This document shows positions 20,119-32,523 of a stretch of 64,000 nt of DNA, piece after piece. The DNA comes from Botrytis cinerea B05.10. Its lineage: Eukaryota; Ascomycota; Leotiomycetes; Helotiales; Sclerotiniaceae. Within the stretch, counting starts at the first letter, position 1. Every line of letters begins with the position of its first letter. Both the position numbers and the translations under genes were made by a program. The notes under the pieces are model-generated. The model did no database searches, was not told the DNA's origin, and was given only the letters and a program-made list of their open reading frames with translations. The stretch spans positions 1,178,001 to 1,242,000 of the forward strand of contig NC_037322.1 of assembly GCF_000143535.2 (NCBI RefSeq), written 5' to 3'.

Positions 20119-22749
20119 GGTTGTTGTTTGTTGATATTGCCCTTTTTTGAATCAGTGTTGGCTGCTTTGAATGAATACTTTCTTCGAATTGATGATTTTT
20201 AGGATGATGGAACGTTTGATTTCAAGATTCTTGGGGGAATTCATTATGGTTTTACTAGTTCAAATGAATGTTCGAACTAGCTTGAGACAACGATGGAGCT
20301 AAGTTGAAAGGGTTCTGATATCAGGAGCTAATGGATCGCTTATCGTGTCGAGCTAGAACGAAACTCTTGCTCTAATGCATCGTCAATCACAGTCATTGGG
20401 TACTAGATATGTGAAATGATGAATTTGAGCTTAGCCTCCGATTTATGTGATGGGTATCTTGAAAACGTTTAAGGGTCAACTAAGATCATTACAATACCCG
20501 GGAACACTTGACATTTGGCAAGAGCCTTAAGTTAAGATATGACCAGTCAATGGCTATAGCTCTGCAAGATCCAATTCAGGACTTAAACCTCGAAAAGTTC
20601 ATGCATCGCTCACGCCAATTTATCTCCAGATTCCAGAGGCCATATTCACAGAAAGCTATCTTCCCCAAGTTTCCTAGGTTGATAGCACGGGTACCCCGGA
20701 ATTTCGGAGATTCCCCACGCTAGTCTGGCCAGCCGCCATATATACTAGCTTCCGGCACATTCGAACGCCGATGTCCCATACATTAGCTCGTGGACTAGCT
20801 AGAAAGAATTCAGAGTTAGATGTCGAGAAAGTACTATTGGGAACAGTCCTCTCTGGCTCAGGGGTTTGAGTGTGCACGGTGCACCTGGTACATTAGTTCT
20901 CGTTGATGAAGATCAATGACTCTGACTATGCCTTACTGTGGTGGAAGTGTTGAGACAGTGGAATATTATTGTAGTGCCAATTCTAGAGCAGTGTGGAAGA
21001 AATGTCTGATGATTTCTGGATGAATATTTTGATTTACTCCATTCAATGAAAATACTCAACTGAACCGTAAAATCCATCGATGTTTATATAAGACGCCGTG
21101 AAGATGATATACGCTATTAGTGGAGTCTTGGGGGTCCAAGCACAACGTATCGACGTCATACAATTTTTTCAAAAAACTCACAAACCAATGAACATCATGA
21201 ATTGGCTTTTCAGACATGCAACAAAACTGTTTGTTGCGGTATGTGCTACCTATTCACCTGCAGATTCTCTGGCATCGACTTTGCGATCAAAGAGTGAATA
21301 TACTACCACTAATGCGAAATGGAAGTGGCAGGGGCGTAAAGAGTGGGTGAAGTTTATGTTCTAACATTTTGGCATGTGAAAAGTATTTCGATTTCCTGCA
21401 CATTTAAGAGACGGTTAGATGTGCTTGTACTGTTTGTTGCAAAAAGATTAAGTAAAACAAAAAGCAACACGCCCAAGACGGCCTCTTTGAATAGATCACT
21501 ACGACCTCACGTCCTTCTGGAGTCTCGCGCGTAAAGTGTCTTCGGTGTTCAAGTCAACTGTGCAAGGAGCTTACACGGAATTACACTGTGAGAACAAACT
21601 TATTCATTATTTAGCACTGTCATCTACATAATACTACTATTCTATAATTGCTCATACACACCGACAACCTTATCTTACTATCAATGGTTGCTTTCTGACC
21701 TTTCAGCCCCCGGAGTGAAGCACGTTCTTAATAGAATCCAAACCTACCCAGAAGTTCCTCAAAACAGTAGTCTGCCAGCCACTGACACAAATGGCCATAT
21801 TCTTTCATCGTACCTTACAAACATTTACTGCTGCAAACAAAACTCTAAAATAAGCAGTTTATATATATCCACTAGGCTCGAGCTTGGTAGTTCCTGCCCT
21901 AGGAAAAAGGTATATTGCGCTAGTATGCATATGAAGTGGATATCAAGTTCTATTCACTGGGTCATTCTATTGACACAAGTTACCTACCTACGTATGTATA
22001 TCTTGACGTACTACTCGAGCCCAAGACTTTCTTATGTGTCCTCGCAAGATCTCGTCTATGATATTTGTGCACCAGTGAAATTGCGTGTCCGCTCAAATCC
22101 TTAAATGGCAAAACTTTGAGCTCCTGACCTGTTTGCGGGATAATGACAGGATTGGGTGTCAGATGTGGAGTAATGAGTAGAGTAGAGAATTTAACGATTC
22201 ACTGTAGATACAACTCATTCCCAACCATGCACATGTAGCCATGATAATTATCTTCCCTGATAGAGTGAATACTATCAAGATTGCTTCATCTGGTTGAGCA
22301 TGTGAATATACACAACCACATGATTTCCCCATCCCCCTTAAAAAGTGAATCCTCATCCTCAACGCCTCCTTGCACCCCTCAATCTGTCTCTATAATAATA
22401 AGAAAAGCACCAACCCCTTTAACTCGATATTCTGCAGAGAGCAACAAGGCTACCACTTGATTTACTATTGGGAGTGCCATAGCCGCTTTCGCGTCCTATG
22501 AAGCAAATCTCCCTGTGGCTCACATTAGTTACCCGAAATTCATGTATCTATACGAATTGGAGAAAATAGTAGAGAAATCAATATAGATACTGAGCTGATT
22601 GTATTCGAGTACTATTTTGGGCAATGACAACAACAAGTTCGAGTGATAAAACTTAGAAAGGGAGGAAAGAAATGTTGGGATGATGTATATAGGCATCTAA
22701 GCGAGTACATATTATCACCGTTGAGAAACCATATCTTCTCGTCTTGATT
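20119..22749. other. Gene-poor tract, 2.6 kb
   Basis: Only short frames without motifs; the longest (138 codons, 21688-22104 plus) shows no conserved pattern. AT-rich. It flanks the ketosynthase relic and may contain other decayed sequence that can no longer be read. Confidence 0.5.
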
Positions 22750-23262
22750 TTTTTGGAATTGGAAACACTCTCAACTTAGATGCTCCAATGGATAGAACGG
22801 CTTTAAGAAAGTCTGATATTCCAGCTGCAGGTTCGGCTTGCCCAATATTGCTTTTGATCTGATTAACGTTAGCCCACAACTGAAATTTTCTTTCGGTACA
22901 AGTGTATTTACAGAACCAATTCTAAGAGTTTGTCAACTGATTGTGTGGGCCTAAAAACAGATGCTACTCTCTTCACTTCAATAGGATCATCAGTTTGTGT
23001 CCCATGACACTCAAGATAACTTGTCGCGTCAAAGTCTGAAATTCTTGTGTTGGTGTAGGCTACTCAAATAGCTGTGGCTTGAGCTTCAGAGCTAGGGCTG
23101 ACAACAATAGGTGTTGTATTGTCACTGTTTGTTTTTATGCTACGGATTATTGCTCTGATCTGATCGTTATCACGAAGAGCGTCGTCTAATCACTTTAGTA
23201 TCACTGCGTTTACTGCTTCCGCTTTGATATCGACCCAACCAAGCAACTTCAGGACTGCTTAG
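22750..23262 (-). pseudogene. Polyketide synthase ketosynthase (KS) domain fragment
   Basis: Translating the minus strand by eye gives ordered pieces of a KS domain. KAEAVNAVILK then, after a stop, LDDALRDNDQIRAIIRS; then TPIVVSPSSEAQATAI followed by another stop; then SYLECHGTQTDDPIE, the usual EAHGTGT-DPIE box with its catalytic His; and in a shifted frame KSNIGQAEPAAGI and LKAVLSIGASKL, the usual KSNIGH box with His replaced by Gln. Frames change and several stops intervene, so no protein is possible. The Cys-containing N-terminal half of the domain and all other PKS domains are absent nearby. This is a remnant of a type I (reducing-type) polyketide synthase gene. Confidence 0.8.
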
Positions 23263-24043
23263 GCGCACTGAACTTTCTCAATACATTGCCTGTCGTTAAT
23301 TCTAGTTGGATTGGATTCTGGGGGAAGTCTTTTGCCGGCACTGTTGCCAATACTGTTGCCACTTCTACTGCAGCTTTAAATAAAAGAGCCAAGTTTTTTG
23401 ATTCTCGTCTATCCATTGGCAAAGTTCACTTCCCCCAAGAAGCTTTCGAACGTCCTCATCAAGTGCTTGCGAGACCTTGAATCTCAAATTCGAGGAAATG
23501 CGCCTGTTTTTGTGCCAATAATCACAGCAAATGGGACAAATGGAGCAAACCCAGCAGATATGGCTCTTGCCAATCCTACCGAAGCACTCAAGTTCCTTTC
23601 AAACATTGAGTATCGCGGAAACTCTAGCTATGCGAGCCGCACTACTCTTCAGACGTATTGTAAGCTGAGGAGTACGGAGTTGCTTGGCTGGGAGGTAGGA
23701 AAAGCAGTAAAGTAAATAGGATGGGAATGTATCCTTGATTTATTGTAAACGGTGAATTCCGATTGGTTTATCTAATCACATATAAAAGCATCCCCTGTTA
23801 ACCTCCCTCTACCTAGGCCGTAATACTAAGCCAATTCACAAATAACAAGATATTTCAAGCAATCAATCACGAAACCAACGAGTTCAAATATTCCAAATAT
23901 CCTCGAAACCCTATAATATTGATTCCATTTAGAATCTATATGCAATCTAAGTAATTCAATCTCACGACCGCATTCTAAAGACGTTTGAAAAAACCAACCC
24001 TCCCCCCCCCAATCTAGGCACGACACCTCACATATGCAACCAT
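23263..24043. other. Spacer with a coding-like but unassigned stretch
   Basis: Plus-strand frames at 23286-23480 and 23398-23715 have protein-like composition (for example ANGTNGANPADMALANPTEALKFL) and seem to need a frame change to join, so they could be another decayed gene. I do not recognise a family. The remainder is the 3' flank of the sulfite reductase gene. Confidence 0.35.
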
Positions 24044-27000
24044 CTAATAAACCTCCAAAACATATCTTCCAGCTTCCTTCAATCTCTCAATCTCCTTCCT
24101 TCCATCAACCTTTCTTCCACTAATTCTACCCTCTTCCCTAATAGCTTCCTCAAGAACCTCTGTAACATCTGGAACTGGCCAGGTAGGACCACACAAGTAG
24201 AATGATCCCTCATCCTTAATATACGCCTGGATAATATCCTGAACCGTTTCTCTCATACGATCTTGAATATAGATCTTTTGTTTCTGATCACGGGAGAAGG
24301 CTCTTCCTAATAATGTGATTACGCCAGCATCTTGATAAGCTTCCCATTCTTCACCATACAGATATTCTTCGCGTTGATGACGCGATCCCATGTAAAGAAG
24401 AATGGAACCGATGTCTTTGCCTTGAGCTTTTTGCATAGCTCTGTATTGAACAAAAGCACGGAAAGGAGCAAGACCCGTACCAAGACCAGCCATGATGAGA
24501 GGAGCTGAGTCGAGAGTTGGAAGTTTCATGACGGAAGGCTTGACGGAAGCGGTGACCTTTGACCCGACGGGAAGGGAAGAAAGGTAACGTGTAGCTTGAC
24601 CGAAACGATCGCGGCCCTTTGGATCAACCCAGGAAACGACGACGATCATGAGGGCGACGGTAGTTGGGTTGACGGCTTGAGAAGAGGCGATAGAGTATTC
24701 ACGACGCTTCATTGGTGAAACGATACGGGCAATGTCGTGGAAAGATGGGTGAGCGGACTTGAATTCAAGAAGGATATCGGCATAAGTGATTGTGTCAACT
24801 TCAGCACGGCGCTTGAATTCATTGGCACCTTCTGGACCACCGAGGGTAAGAAGTTCCTTCTTTTCATTTTCGTCAGAAGCGAACTCGGCGAGGGCTTCGT
24901 AGAATTTCTTTGGTGGTCTACCAAAGATGTCGATGTTTTGTACCAAAGATTGGAAGACTGTTCTAGCTTCCCAAACATTGTTATCCTCACGGGATGGGAC
25001 TTCGACGACATCATCTGCATTGAGACCATAGAATTTGATGAAATCTTCAACTTCAGCAACATCATTGACAGCATGGATACCAAGAGCTTCACCGATATCA
25101 TATGTAAGACCGGATGTTCCCAAATCGAACTCAATATGGAAGATATTACGGTCATATGTGATAGGGGTCAAACGACGGTTCTCCTTGACTGTAATTTCAT
25201 AGGTCTTAGCAGTGAGATCAGGTCTAAGTTCAGATTTAGTGCCATAAGCTTCCTTGAAAAGAAGACCCTTAGCAGCTGCGTGCCAATCACGAAGCTGAGA
25301 TGGAGCTTCAATGTCTTCCTTTTGGAAGCCAGTAAAGCTGCTGGACTTGATAGTTGCAGGGAGGTTGAGGACTTCAGCCTCGGTGTCAACCTCGGCCCAA
25401 GTCTCAGGAATCTCAATCTTGCGAACAACCTTCTCAATATCGGCTACTGCAGATTGTAATTGCTCTTGGCTTCCATTGATGGCAGCGAGCTTGTCTTTAC
25501 CAGACTCGAGAAGTTCTGGACGAGCAACCTTCAAGAAGGCAAGCTCAGCGAACAAAGTTTCAAGAGCAGGTTCCTTCTCAAAAGCCTCTGACAAAGTTGG
25601 ATCCAAGACAAATAATTCGACATCCTTTTTCTTGATCTCGTTACGAACGAAGCTTGGAATCTTCTTTTCCAAATCTTCGTCTTTGACACCTGGAAGCTTA
25701 ACAATAATCTTTCCACCCAATCTGACATTCTGCAAGATAGCAATCTCCTTGAAAAGTTTCTCGGTTCCAATGTAGGTAACATCGGCTTCTTCAATTGGAT
25801 AAGCAGCCTCGATTGACTTCTTTGAGCTTCGAATATCGGTTCTAACGACACCACCTTGAATGAAGTTGTCATGAGTTTGATTGATGAGGACATTGCCAGC
25901 TGAATCTCCAGAAAGAAGTTTGCTGATAGCAGAAGGTGCAGTAGCAGCAGCCGAATCATCAAGATCGAAGAATGAGTACTGCTCAACTTGTCCAACACTT
26001 AATAGTGAAACAAAGTCATTGAAGGGCTTGCCACCGAGTTGATGGAAGATACTAGCGATGGAAGTAGGTGTGAATACTTGCGATCGAGCGTACTTAACAT
26101 CAACTACCTTGGGAGAAGCTGTGAATTTATCAGAGAAAACAGTTGCTGCCAAAACATCCTCATATAAGTTAGAGTGACCAGAAACATCTGTTGCGGCCGT
26201 CTCGTCCAGAACCTGGCCAAGAACTGCAACATTTCTAACTGATGCAGGAAGAGCCTTCAAGAAAGCTTCCTCTACAAATGGTCTGTAGACTCTGACATTG
26301 ATAACACCGACTTTCTCTCCCTCGGCAGAAAGCTTCTTGGCAACTTGAGTAGCAAGAGAACTCTCAACAGAACCAAATACAACCAAAACAGATTCAGGTG
26401 ACTCGTGTCCGCTATACTCAAAGAGACCATAAGATGTACCAAGTTCGCTGTTGAAAGCTTCAAGAAGTGAAGAGACCTTACTTTCAGCATCGGCTCTCTT
26501 TCCGAGTTTCGATATCTCTTCAAGAATTGTCTTGTAGGAACTGCTAAGACCAGATTGGCTCAAAATGTCAATGACACGAAGGGTATCACGACCAACAGTG
26601 ATTCCATCATAAGTGTGGATTGTTGGAAGAATAGTTGCTAACAATGTAGAAAAGAGAGACATATGCTGGGCTTCGTATGCAGATGAGCTAGAAACCAAAC
26701 CAAGACCCAATTCCTCTGCCACAGTCAAAGCAGTTGCATAGTCAGTGACGAGACCAGTAGATCCTGGTGCATAGTCGACGGCGGCGACGTGGGCAACAAA
26801 TGGGTTTGCGACAGAGTACAATAGAGAAAGTTGATCGAGAGTTGAGCGCAGGCTGTGCAGACTGGAAGAAGAGGCCAAAAGTGATTGAGGGATGTGTCTC
26901 TTGGTCAAGTCAAAATCTTTTGAAAACATGTATCCAAGAGCAATTGATCCAGCGCCAGAGCGAGTCTGCATGGGAGAAACCTGTGTGGTATATCCATTGG

Positions 27001-27400
27001 CATTCTTTGTGTTTGCCGCAGCCCAAGACTTTACAGCGACATCCAAATCATAAGACTCTGGGGAATAAGAGAAGATTTTATCGGAGAGCGCATATGCTAC
27101 TTGTTGAACCAAAGTTTGTGCAGTAACATAGGTAGGGCCACTGATCGCATCGTATTCGATTGCTTGTCCAAATGGTAAATTGGAAGACTTTTGGGAGAAA
27201 GTTCGAAACGAGGACTCATTTTCGGAATTCCAGGTCGAGTTGAGGGTATCTTTTCCAAATGGTTCCTGCAAAGAAGAGAATGATTAGACACTTGTGCATG
27301 ATTCCTATGACTGTTTCTTTCGAATTACCTGTTTAGACCCATCACCTTCTGGCTTAGTATTTATGCCTTTGGTTTGATCATAATCTGTTGATGCCCCCAT
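24044..27400 (-). CDS. met10: Assimilatory sulfite reductase (NADPH), flavoprotein component
   Basis: Exon 1 (27329-27400) encodes MGASTDYDQTKGINTKPEG and five further residues; after a 63-nt intron, exon 2 (24044-27265) completes 1097 aa. The first 600 residues form the pyruvate-ferredoxin-oxidoreductase-like region seen in yeast Met10. From about 680 the FAD-binding reductase part follows, with RREYSIASS (flavin contact) at about 874, GTGLAPFRAF (NADPH pyrophosphate) at about 949 and YLCGPTWPVPD near 1046. With the haem-siroheme subunit encoded elsewhere, it passes electrons from NADPH for sulfite to sulfide reduction in cysteine and methionine synthesis, in the cytosol. Full family length and no break. 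Expression usually follows sulfur supply; no regulator site was identified. Confidence 0.95.
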
Positions 27401-28625
27401 TTCTGCGGATTGATGGGTGGCGGGGTATCTTTGAAGAACTTTTGACAAGACAAGAATGCAAATAAAAGAAAGGAAATTTCAAGACAAATCGACTTGATAC
27501 AATTCTTCTCGAGTGAAGAGAATGAAGTTGTTGTAAATAAAGTAAAGACCACAACGGTATACTCAATGCTCGTAGAAGGAAATATTATCCCTTCACAACT
27601 TAGCTTTGAAAGGGAGAGATTTATTAGTGTGCGAGATATATAATCTAATCTTTGGCAGTCAATTGGAATGGAAAAACCGAGATTCCGATAAATCACCTTA
27701 TTTGGTAATAGAGGGATATGAAATCGAGTCAAATCATATGGACTTTTACCATTTCGAACTGGTGAACCTACCTAGTAAGATCTTTTCTTTCTTCACTTGC
27801 CGTATCAGAAGGTTGATATTAGTGAATGGAGTGGAATTTGGTGAGAGCACGAGAAAGCACGCAATCACAAGCAAGCTAAACGCCTTCGCCTAAGTTATAC
27901 ACCCTTGTCGAGGATGTGAGGGAAAAAGGTTTAACCGATGCCGATAACGATCGCCAATGAATGTCTTTGTTCCCCAGTTTTCTGCTTCTCCAGATTCTCC
28001 ATTGTGATAACATTGAGGACTTCAAAGCCAAGTCATACTGCCACGAGAACATAGATCAATGTTGTTTACTCCCTCTAAATGACTATCACTCATTTATAAG
28101 AAGTCTGATAGTCAAGTCAGAATGCAATGGCTTGGCTTGGCTTCAATTGGACGTGTTGACTGGTAATATAGTCTGAAGGGGTTCTTTTCACTTCACAGTC
28201 TAGGTGTTTGTCAATCTTCGAAACGAATCTACAAGCCACAGACACCGTTTAGAAATCAATATCCTGAAAGTACTTGGTAGGGCTATATGAGGAACATAAA
28301 CAGCAAGTGAGTCGTGCATCGAAGTCGATGAGTAACTATACCACAAGATATATGATGGAAAGGAGTATGATATGTTACCAGATATCAAGCATCATCGTAC
28401 CTCATCTGAAAGGCCACACATGTTCGATAGTATTTGCAAACGAAACATTTTTTTCTTGTTTCGAACTCACAAAAAAGTCATCAAGGCATAGATCAAGAAA
28501 CTCGAGTTTCGCTACTTATTCATTATAATACACATGGCTAATTTTGGCCGCTGTGAAAGACCTTCAAACTATATTATACATCACAGCCTCTGAATTCATC
28601 GTCAGCTCTCATTCATCATGCTGAC
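27401..28625. other. Intergenic spacer
   Basis: Promoter region of the sulfite reductase gene and 3' flank of the next minus-strand gene. No supported coding exon. Confidence 0.5.
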
Positions 28626-29105
28626 TCATGATTTCTTCTCAGTAGCAGGTCTACTCGGGCCATCAACAGCCTTCTCGACCTGTCCAGCGAGACCATCTTT
28701 GGCGGCATCAAATTGGGAACCAATGGCACCATCCTATTTGTAAATTAGCTTTTGATGTGAAAGATTGAGCATACGATTAAACATTACCTTTGAGAATGGA
28801 CCTCCAATCTTCTCACCAAGCTGTCCAATATTTCCATCTGGGTTGAATTGCTTGCCAACAGCACCTGCGGACGAAATAACAGATGGGTTCTAAGGTTATC
28901 ATATCAGCTTGTTGTACTCGGGGAGATCTATCACAGAAAGCATTCAAATACTTACAGATGGGCTTGTATCTTTCTTTTCACCAGCAACTTGGGAAGCAGC
29001 TTCAACGCGGCTATCGGCCATATTTCTTGAGAAAAGGGTAGTGGAAGGTTTGAAGATAGTATTGGTGGATTGAGAGAAAGTCTTTCTTGAGATAGTGCGC
29101 AACAT
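28626..29105 (-). CDS. Small conserved protein with possible mitochondrial leader
   Basis: Exons 28956-29105, 28788-28889 and 28626-28733, introns of 66 and 54 nt, 119 aa. The first 28 residues (MLRTISRKTFSQSTNTIF...) are basic and Ser/Thr-rich without acidic residues, like a mitochondrial presequence; an internal Met at 29 (MADSRVEAASQVAG) would give a cytosolic form of 91 aa. The rest is hydrophilic, Gly- and Lys-rich, with related segments GKQFNPDGNIGQLGEKIGG and GSQFDAAKDGLAGQVEKA. This composition resembles small stress-type fungal proteins whose function is unknown. Splicing was chosen to preserve the frame and gives three short exons. Confidence 0.75.
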
Positions 29106-30075
29106 TTTGAATGATTGGAATGAAGATGGAGAAATAAAGAGGATGTGAAAGTTGATTTATATTCTCAAAATAATATCTAATTTGGAACGTTCCTTCTTTA
29201 CAAGTGAATAAATTGAGACCATCATACTAAATCATGACATCAAGACATCAAGACTAATAACGCCACGATGAGTGACGATGCAGTCTCAACCAAAAGGAGA
29301 CATCCCTCCTTTCAAACCTTATCCATCTCTAACTTCTGTATTGACATACAAACCTACTTCATACACGCTATTTATTGTCTCACAGATCTAACTATCGTTC
29401 TATCATACCGGAAATGATATGTTAACAAAATGCGGTAAGCGGGGAATGCTCCTACTAGTATTGATATCCATAGCTAGCTATTCAAACCTGGATCCATCTC
29501 ATCATTAGTACATGTAAAAAGAACATCAAAACAATAATTGGAAATAACAATACAATGCATCTTAATAGAAATAAATACATAGGTACCTAGATCGTATTTT
29601 TCAATTGCACGTAATCTTACCTACCTACTCTGTGATACACAATACACAAACAACCTAGACCAGAGCAGAGGCAAAATGTAAATGTGGGGTAGTAGCTCCA
29701 AGCTCCTCAACCACAATGACGTCGTCATTTTTACGTTCCACATAAGGTTACATACACACGAAATCAGATATCTTGTCTGATCTATTTTTCTCACATACAA
29801 ACAAACAGACAAACAGACAAACAAACAAACAAACAAACAAACAAACAGACAGACAGACATCATTCAATTGAACGCTATATAAATTAGTTTCGATTCAATG
29901 TAAGTTGATGTTCTTTGGATTTGTATATACGATTGAGTTCTATTCTGTTGTATTTTGAATGCGTGAGATGATGTCGGATTCTGAACTGAACCCAAGCTAA
30001 TCTATTTGATTGATAGATTTGCGTTTATAACACACACGATACAATACAAGAAAACCCCAAACCCAAACCAAAATC
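29106..30075. other. Intergenic spacer with microsatellite
   Basis: Divergent upstream region between the minus-strand small gene and the plus-strand mitochondrial-type gene. Holds the ACAA/ACAG repeat. No coding exon seen. Confidence 0.5.
29797..29859. repeat. (ACAA/ACAG)n tetranucleotide microsatellite
   Basis: About fifteen tetranucleotide units alternating blocks of ACAA and ACAG, consistent with replication slippage and point change. Confidence 0.92.
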
Positions 30076-30495
30076 ATGTCTCCAACCCCCTTTCTCCGCC
30101 TCCTCCGCCGCACAACCATCCCACGCAGCGCCCTCACTCGCCCATCCCCCCTCCCCGTCCGCACTTTCACCCACACTGCCAGCCCCCTCTTCCCACGCAA
30201 AGACTCCCAACACAAAGACAGCATCGACACCACCGCGACCGAATACTCCAAATCCGGATCCGACGACGCAGCGGCACGCGAAGAATCCGCCGCATTCGAT
30301 CCGAGCATCACCTCTCCCGAGTCTGAGAAGTCCGAAGCGGGAAAGGGGGGAGACGGGAATCCGCTGGATGTGAGTCCGGCGAATCAGGAGGTGAGTCAGC
30401 CGAGGGGGGAACAGGAGGGTGGCGCGGAGAGGAGTCCTGGGGATAAGAATGTGAGTGGGAAGAAGGGGAGTGGGTTTGGAAAGGGGGGGAAATAG
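30076..30495 (+). CDS. Conserved fungal protein with mitochondrial presequence
   Basis: Intronless, 139 aa. Residues 1-45 contain many Arg, Thr, Pro and no acidic residues (MSPTPFLRLLRRTTIPRSA...RTFTHTASPLF), a typical mitochondrial targeting region with a possible cleavage before the RTFTHTAS segment. The remainder is hydrophilic with EYSKSGSDDAAAREESAAFDPS, a pattern I recall from conserved short proteins of Pezizomycotina, then Gly/Lys-rich to the end. No enzymatic motif; function unknown. The GC-rich codon use of this gene differs from the AT-rich spacers on both sides. Confidence 0.75.
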   Translation: MSPTPFLRLLRRTTIPRSALTRPSPLPVRTFTHTASPLFPRKDSQHKDSIDTTATEYSKSGSDDAAAREESAAFDPSITSPESEKSEAGKGGDGNPLDVSPANQEVSQPRGEQEGGAERSPGDKNVSGKKGSGFGKGGK

Positions 30496-30799
30496 GGATA
30501 TATAAGATGTGGTGGGATTGAAGATATTTTATGTATATGATTGTAGGAAACGGAAAGGATGGAAGTATGGAAATGGGAAAATCGATAATATGAATCTATA
30601 GTCGTCAAACAAATCAGTAAATCATTTCCTCTGAAAATACACACTAAACCTATCCAAAGTGGCACAAAACCCCCAACGACACAACACACTGCAACTACCC
30701 AAATTAAAACTCCATCCGTACATTTATCCATCCATACATCCATCCATACATTCATCCATCCATTCATCCATCCAAACAAATCCCATCCCACTCACTCAC
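30496..30799. other. Convergent spacer with CATC repeat
   Basis: Lies between two converging genes. Contains an imperfect tetranucleotide repeat (CATC with CATA and CATT variants) at about 30711-30776. Confidence 0.6.
30711..30776. repeat. Imperfect CATC/CATA tetranucleotide repeat
   Basis: Roughly sixteen units of tccatccataca-like tetranucleotides. It lies just 3' of the Fmp52-like gene. Confidence 0.85.
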
Positions 30800-31663
30800 T
30801 CACTCCTCCCCACTCCACTCCGTCCTCCCCAACCTAACAATATCCCTCTGCCCCAATTCCCACACTCTCGGAATCTCCGCCCCCTCTAATCCGCCCTTCC
30901 CATCCCTCCCACCCAACGCCCTAACCCCCGCCTCGACCGCCGCCCTCCCAATAACCCTCGCATCCTGTGCCCAAAAATCCTGCAACCCCGGATTGACCCA
31001 TCCCATCAACCCCGCCACCTTGCGAGCCGCAAACTCCACGGGTCGCGAATCCTCCCTCTCTCCTACGATCAATCCCGGTTTCAGAATAATAACATGCTTA
31101 ACCCTATTTTCTTTTTTTTCCAGCAGCGCCTTCACCTCGTTTTCGAGCTCACCCTTCATTTTCGGGTAAGGGAACATGGAAGAAGCGTTTGCGCCATGTG
31201 TGGAAACGAGGATGTAGATTTTACCATTTGCGGTATCGGGCTCAGACTCCGGCTTGTTGGAATCCGCAGCGAGCGAAAACGTAGACGCGAGCTCGAGATT
31301 TAAATCGTGGTCGATTTTGCGCTGGGCTTCGATACTACCCGCTTGTGCTTTGGTGGTTCCGAGCGCGGAGAAGAAGAGGAGAGGAGAGGGAGAGATGGAG
31401 GAGAGTAGCGAAGACCATGTTGATGTGTCTGTGGAGGTGAGGGGGTGAAGTTTGGGGGTGGTGGTGCTGGGTTTGGGGTCGCGGCGAGAGAGGGAGTGCA
31501 CGCTGGAGATGGAGGGGTGAGAGAGGAGGGTAGAGAGGATGTGGGAGCCCTGGTTGCGTTAGTATTTTGGTGAAAGACGAGAAGCTCTCGGAAATATAAG
31601 GAAAAGAGAAAAGAAAAGACATACGACAAGACCGGTACTCCCTACGATAGAGGCTGAAGTCAT
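30800..31663 (-). CDS. fmp52: Fmp52-like NAD(P)-binding Rossmann protein (mitochondrial)
   Basis: Exon 1 (31625-31663) encodes MTSASIVGSTGLV and exon 2 (30800-31549) follows after a 75-nt intron; 262 aa. The splice rebuilds the dinucleotide-binding motif VGSTGLVGSHIL across the junction. Later segments such as FFSALGTTKAQAG, YILVSTHGANASSMFPYPKMKGELE and VIILKPGLIVGERE match the atypical short-chain dehydrogenase branch that includes yeast Fmp52 and HTATIP2. Yeast Fmp52 is found with mitochondria, outer membrane; its reaction is not established. Second exon is GC-rich relative to surroundings. No break visible. Confidence 0.88.
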
Positions 31664-32523
31664 TATATCTTCTGTATCTTTCGTCTTCTTGTCTTCGTAC
31701 AATGTATATCCCACTAGATATCTCAATCTCCAAAATTCCTACACAGAATGCACAGTATAAAATATGTATGTATACAACAACAGCTAGCCGGCGAAGGAAT
31801 TCAATAATCAATATCACAAAGACAACCAAAAAACACAATCAAAAAAACCCAAACAAAAACCTTATCCCTCCCTCCGAGCTTCCCCAGACATGCCATCATC
31901 TCATCTCATCATCTCATCTCCACTCTCCTCACCCACCCCGGCAGGAATGCAAAAACGCTTTGTTCGTTCGCCACATATTTTCGGCGATAACGATACGCTT
32001 TCTTTCTCTCGACCACTTGGTCCGAAGAAATCCGAAGTTTTGGCGTTCATAAAGTTTGGAGTTTTTTGGTCCCTTGTCGTACGGGATTTCAGGAATGAAG
32101 ATACACTAAATGCGGCTTTGTAATTATCATGATTTTCGAGGGATACAGAGTGTGAGTACACAAAAACGTTGTGATACTGTGTTTGTGAAACATTGGTGGA
32201 ATGCTCGAGTGGTAAGTTTGGAGAACAGAAATTATAGCGATATACTGGTCAATGGAGACTTGGTGAGTAAAGAGCCATTAAAAGCAATACAACACTCGAA
32301 CACATAATAATACTTTTCATTTCTCATTTAACAGCCATTTATCATCATATTCCCATCTAATCCAGGAACCCCATAAGAAATGCTGAAAACCCCTCAAAGC
32401 GCCCAGTCTCCATTCCGTATCCCAAATCAACCATGTATCCCAAATCTAGCATAAGATATCTCCTATCTAAACCAACGATCGTAATCAAACCACCAAGAGA
32501 ACATCTTACTCTACAGAAATATG
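31664..32523. other. Intergenic spacer
   Basis: Promoter side of the Fmp52-like gene and 3' side of the Snf2-family gene. A short CATCTCAT repeat lies around 31895-31925. No coding exon supported. Confidence 0.5.

Noticed and set aside
24737..25459. 240-codon plus-strand frame
   Set aside because: Antisense to the sulfite reductase gene, which has clear conserved motifs in the other direction.
29797..29859. Possible CRISPR-like or satellite array
   Set aside because: Simple tetranucleotide microsatellite without spacers; CRISPR is not expected in a fungal nuclear genome.
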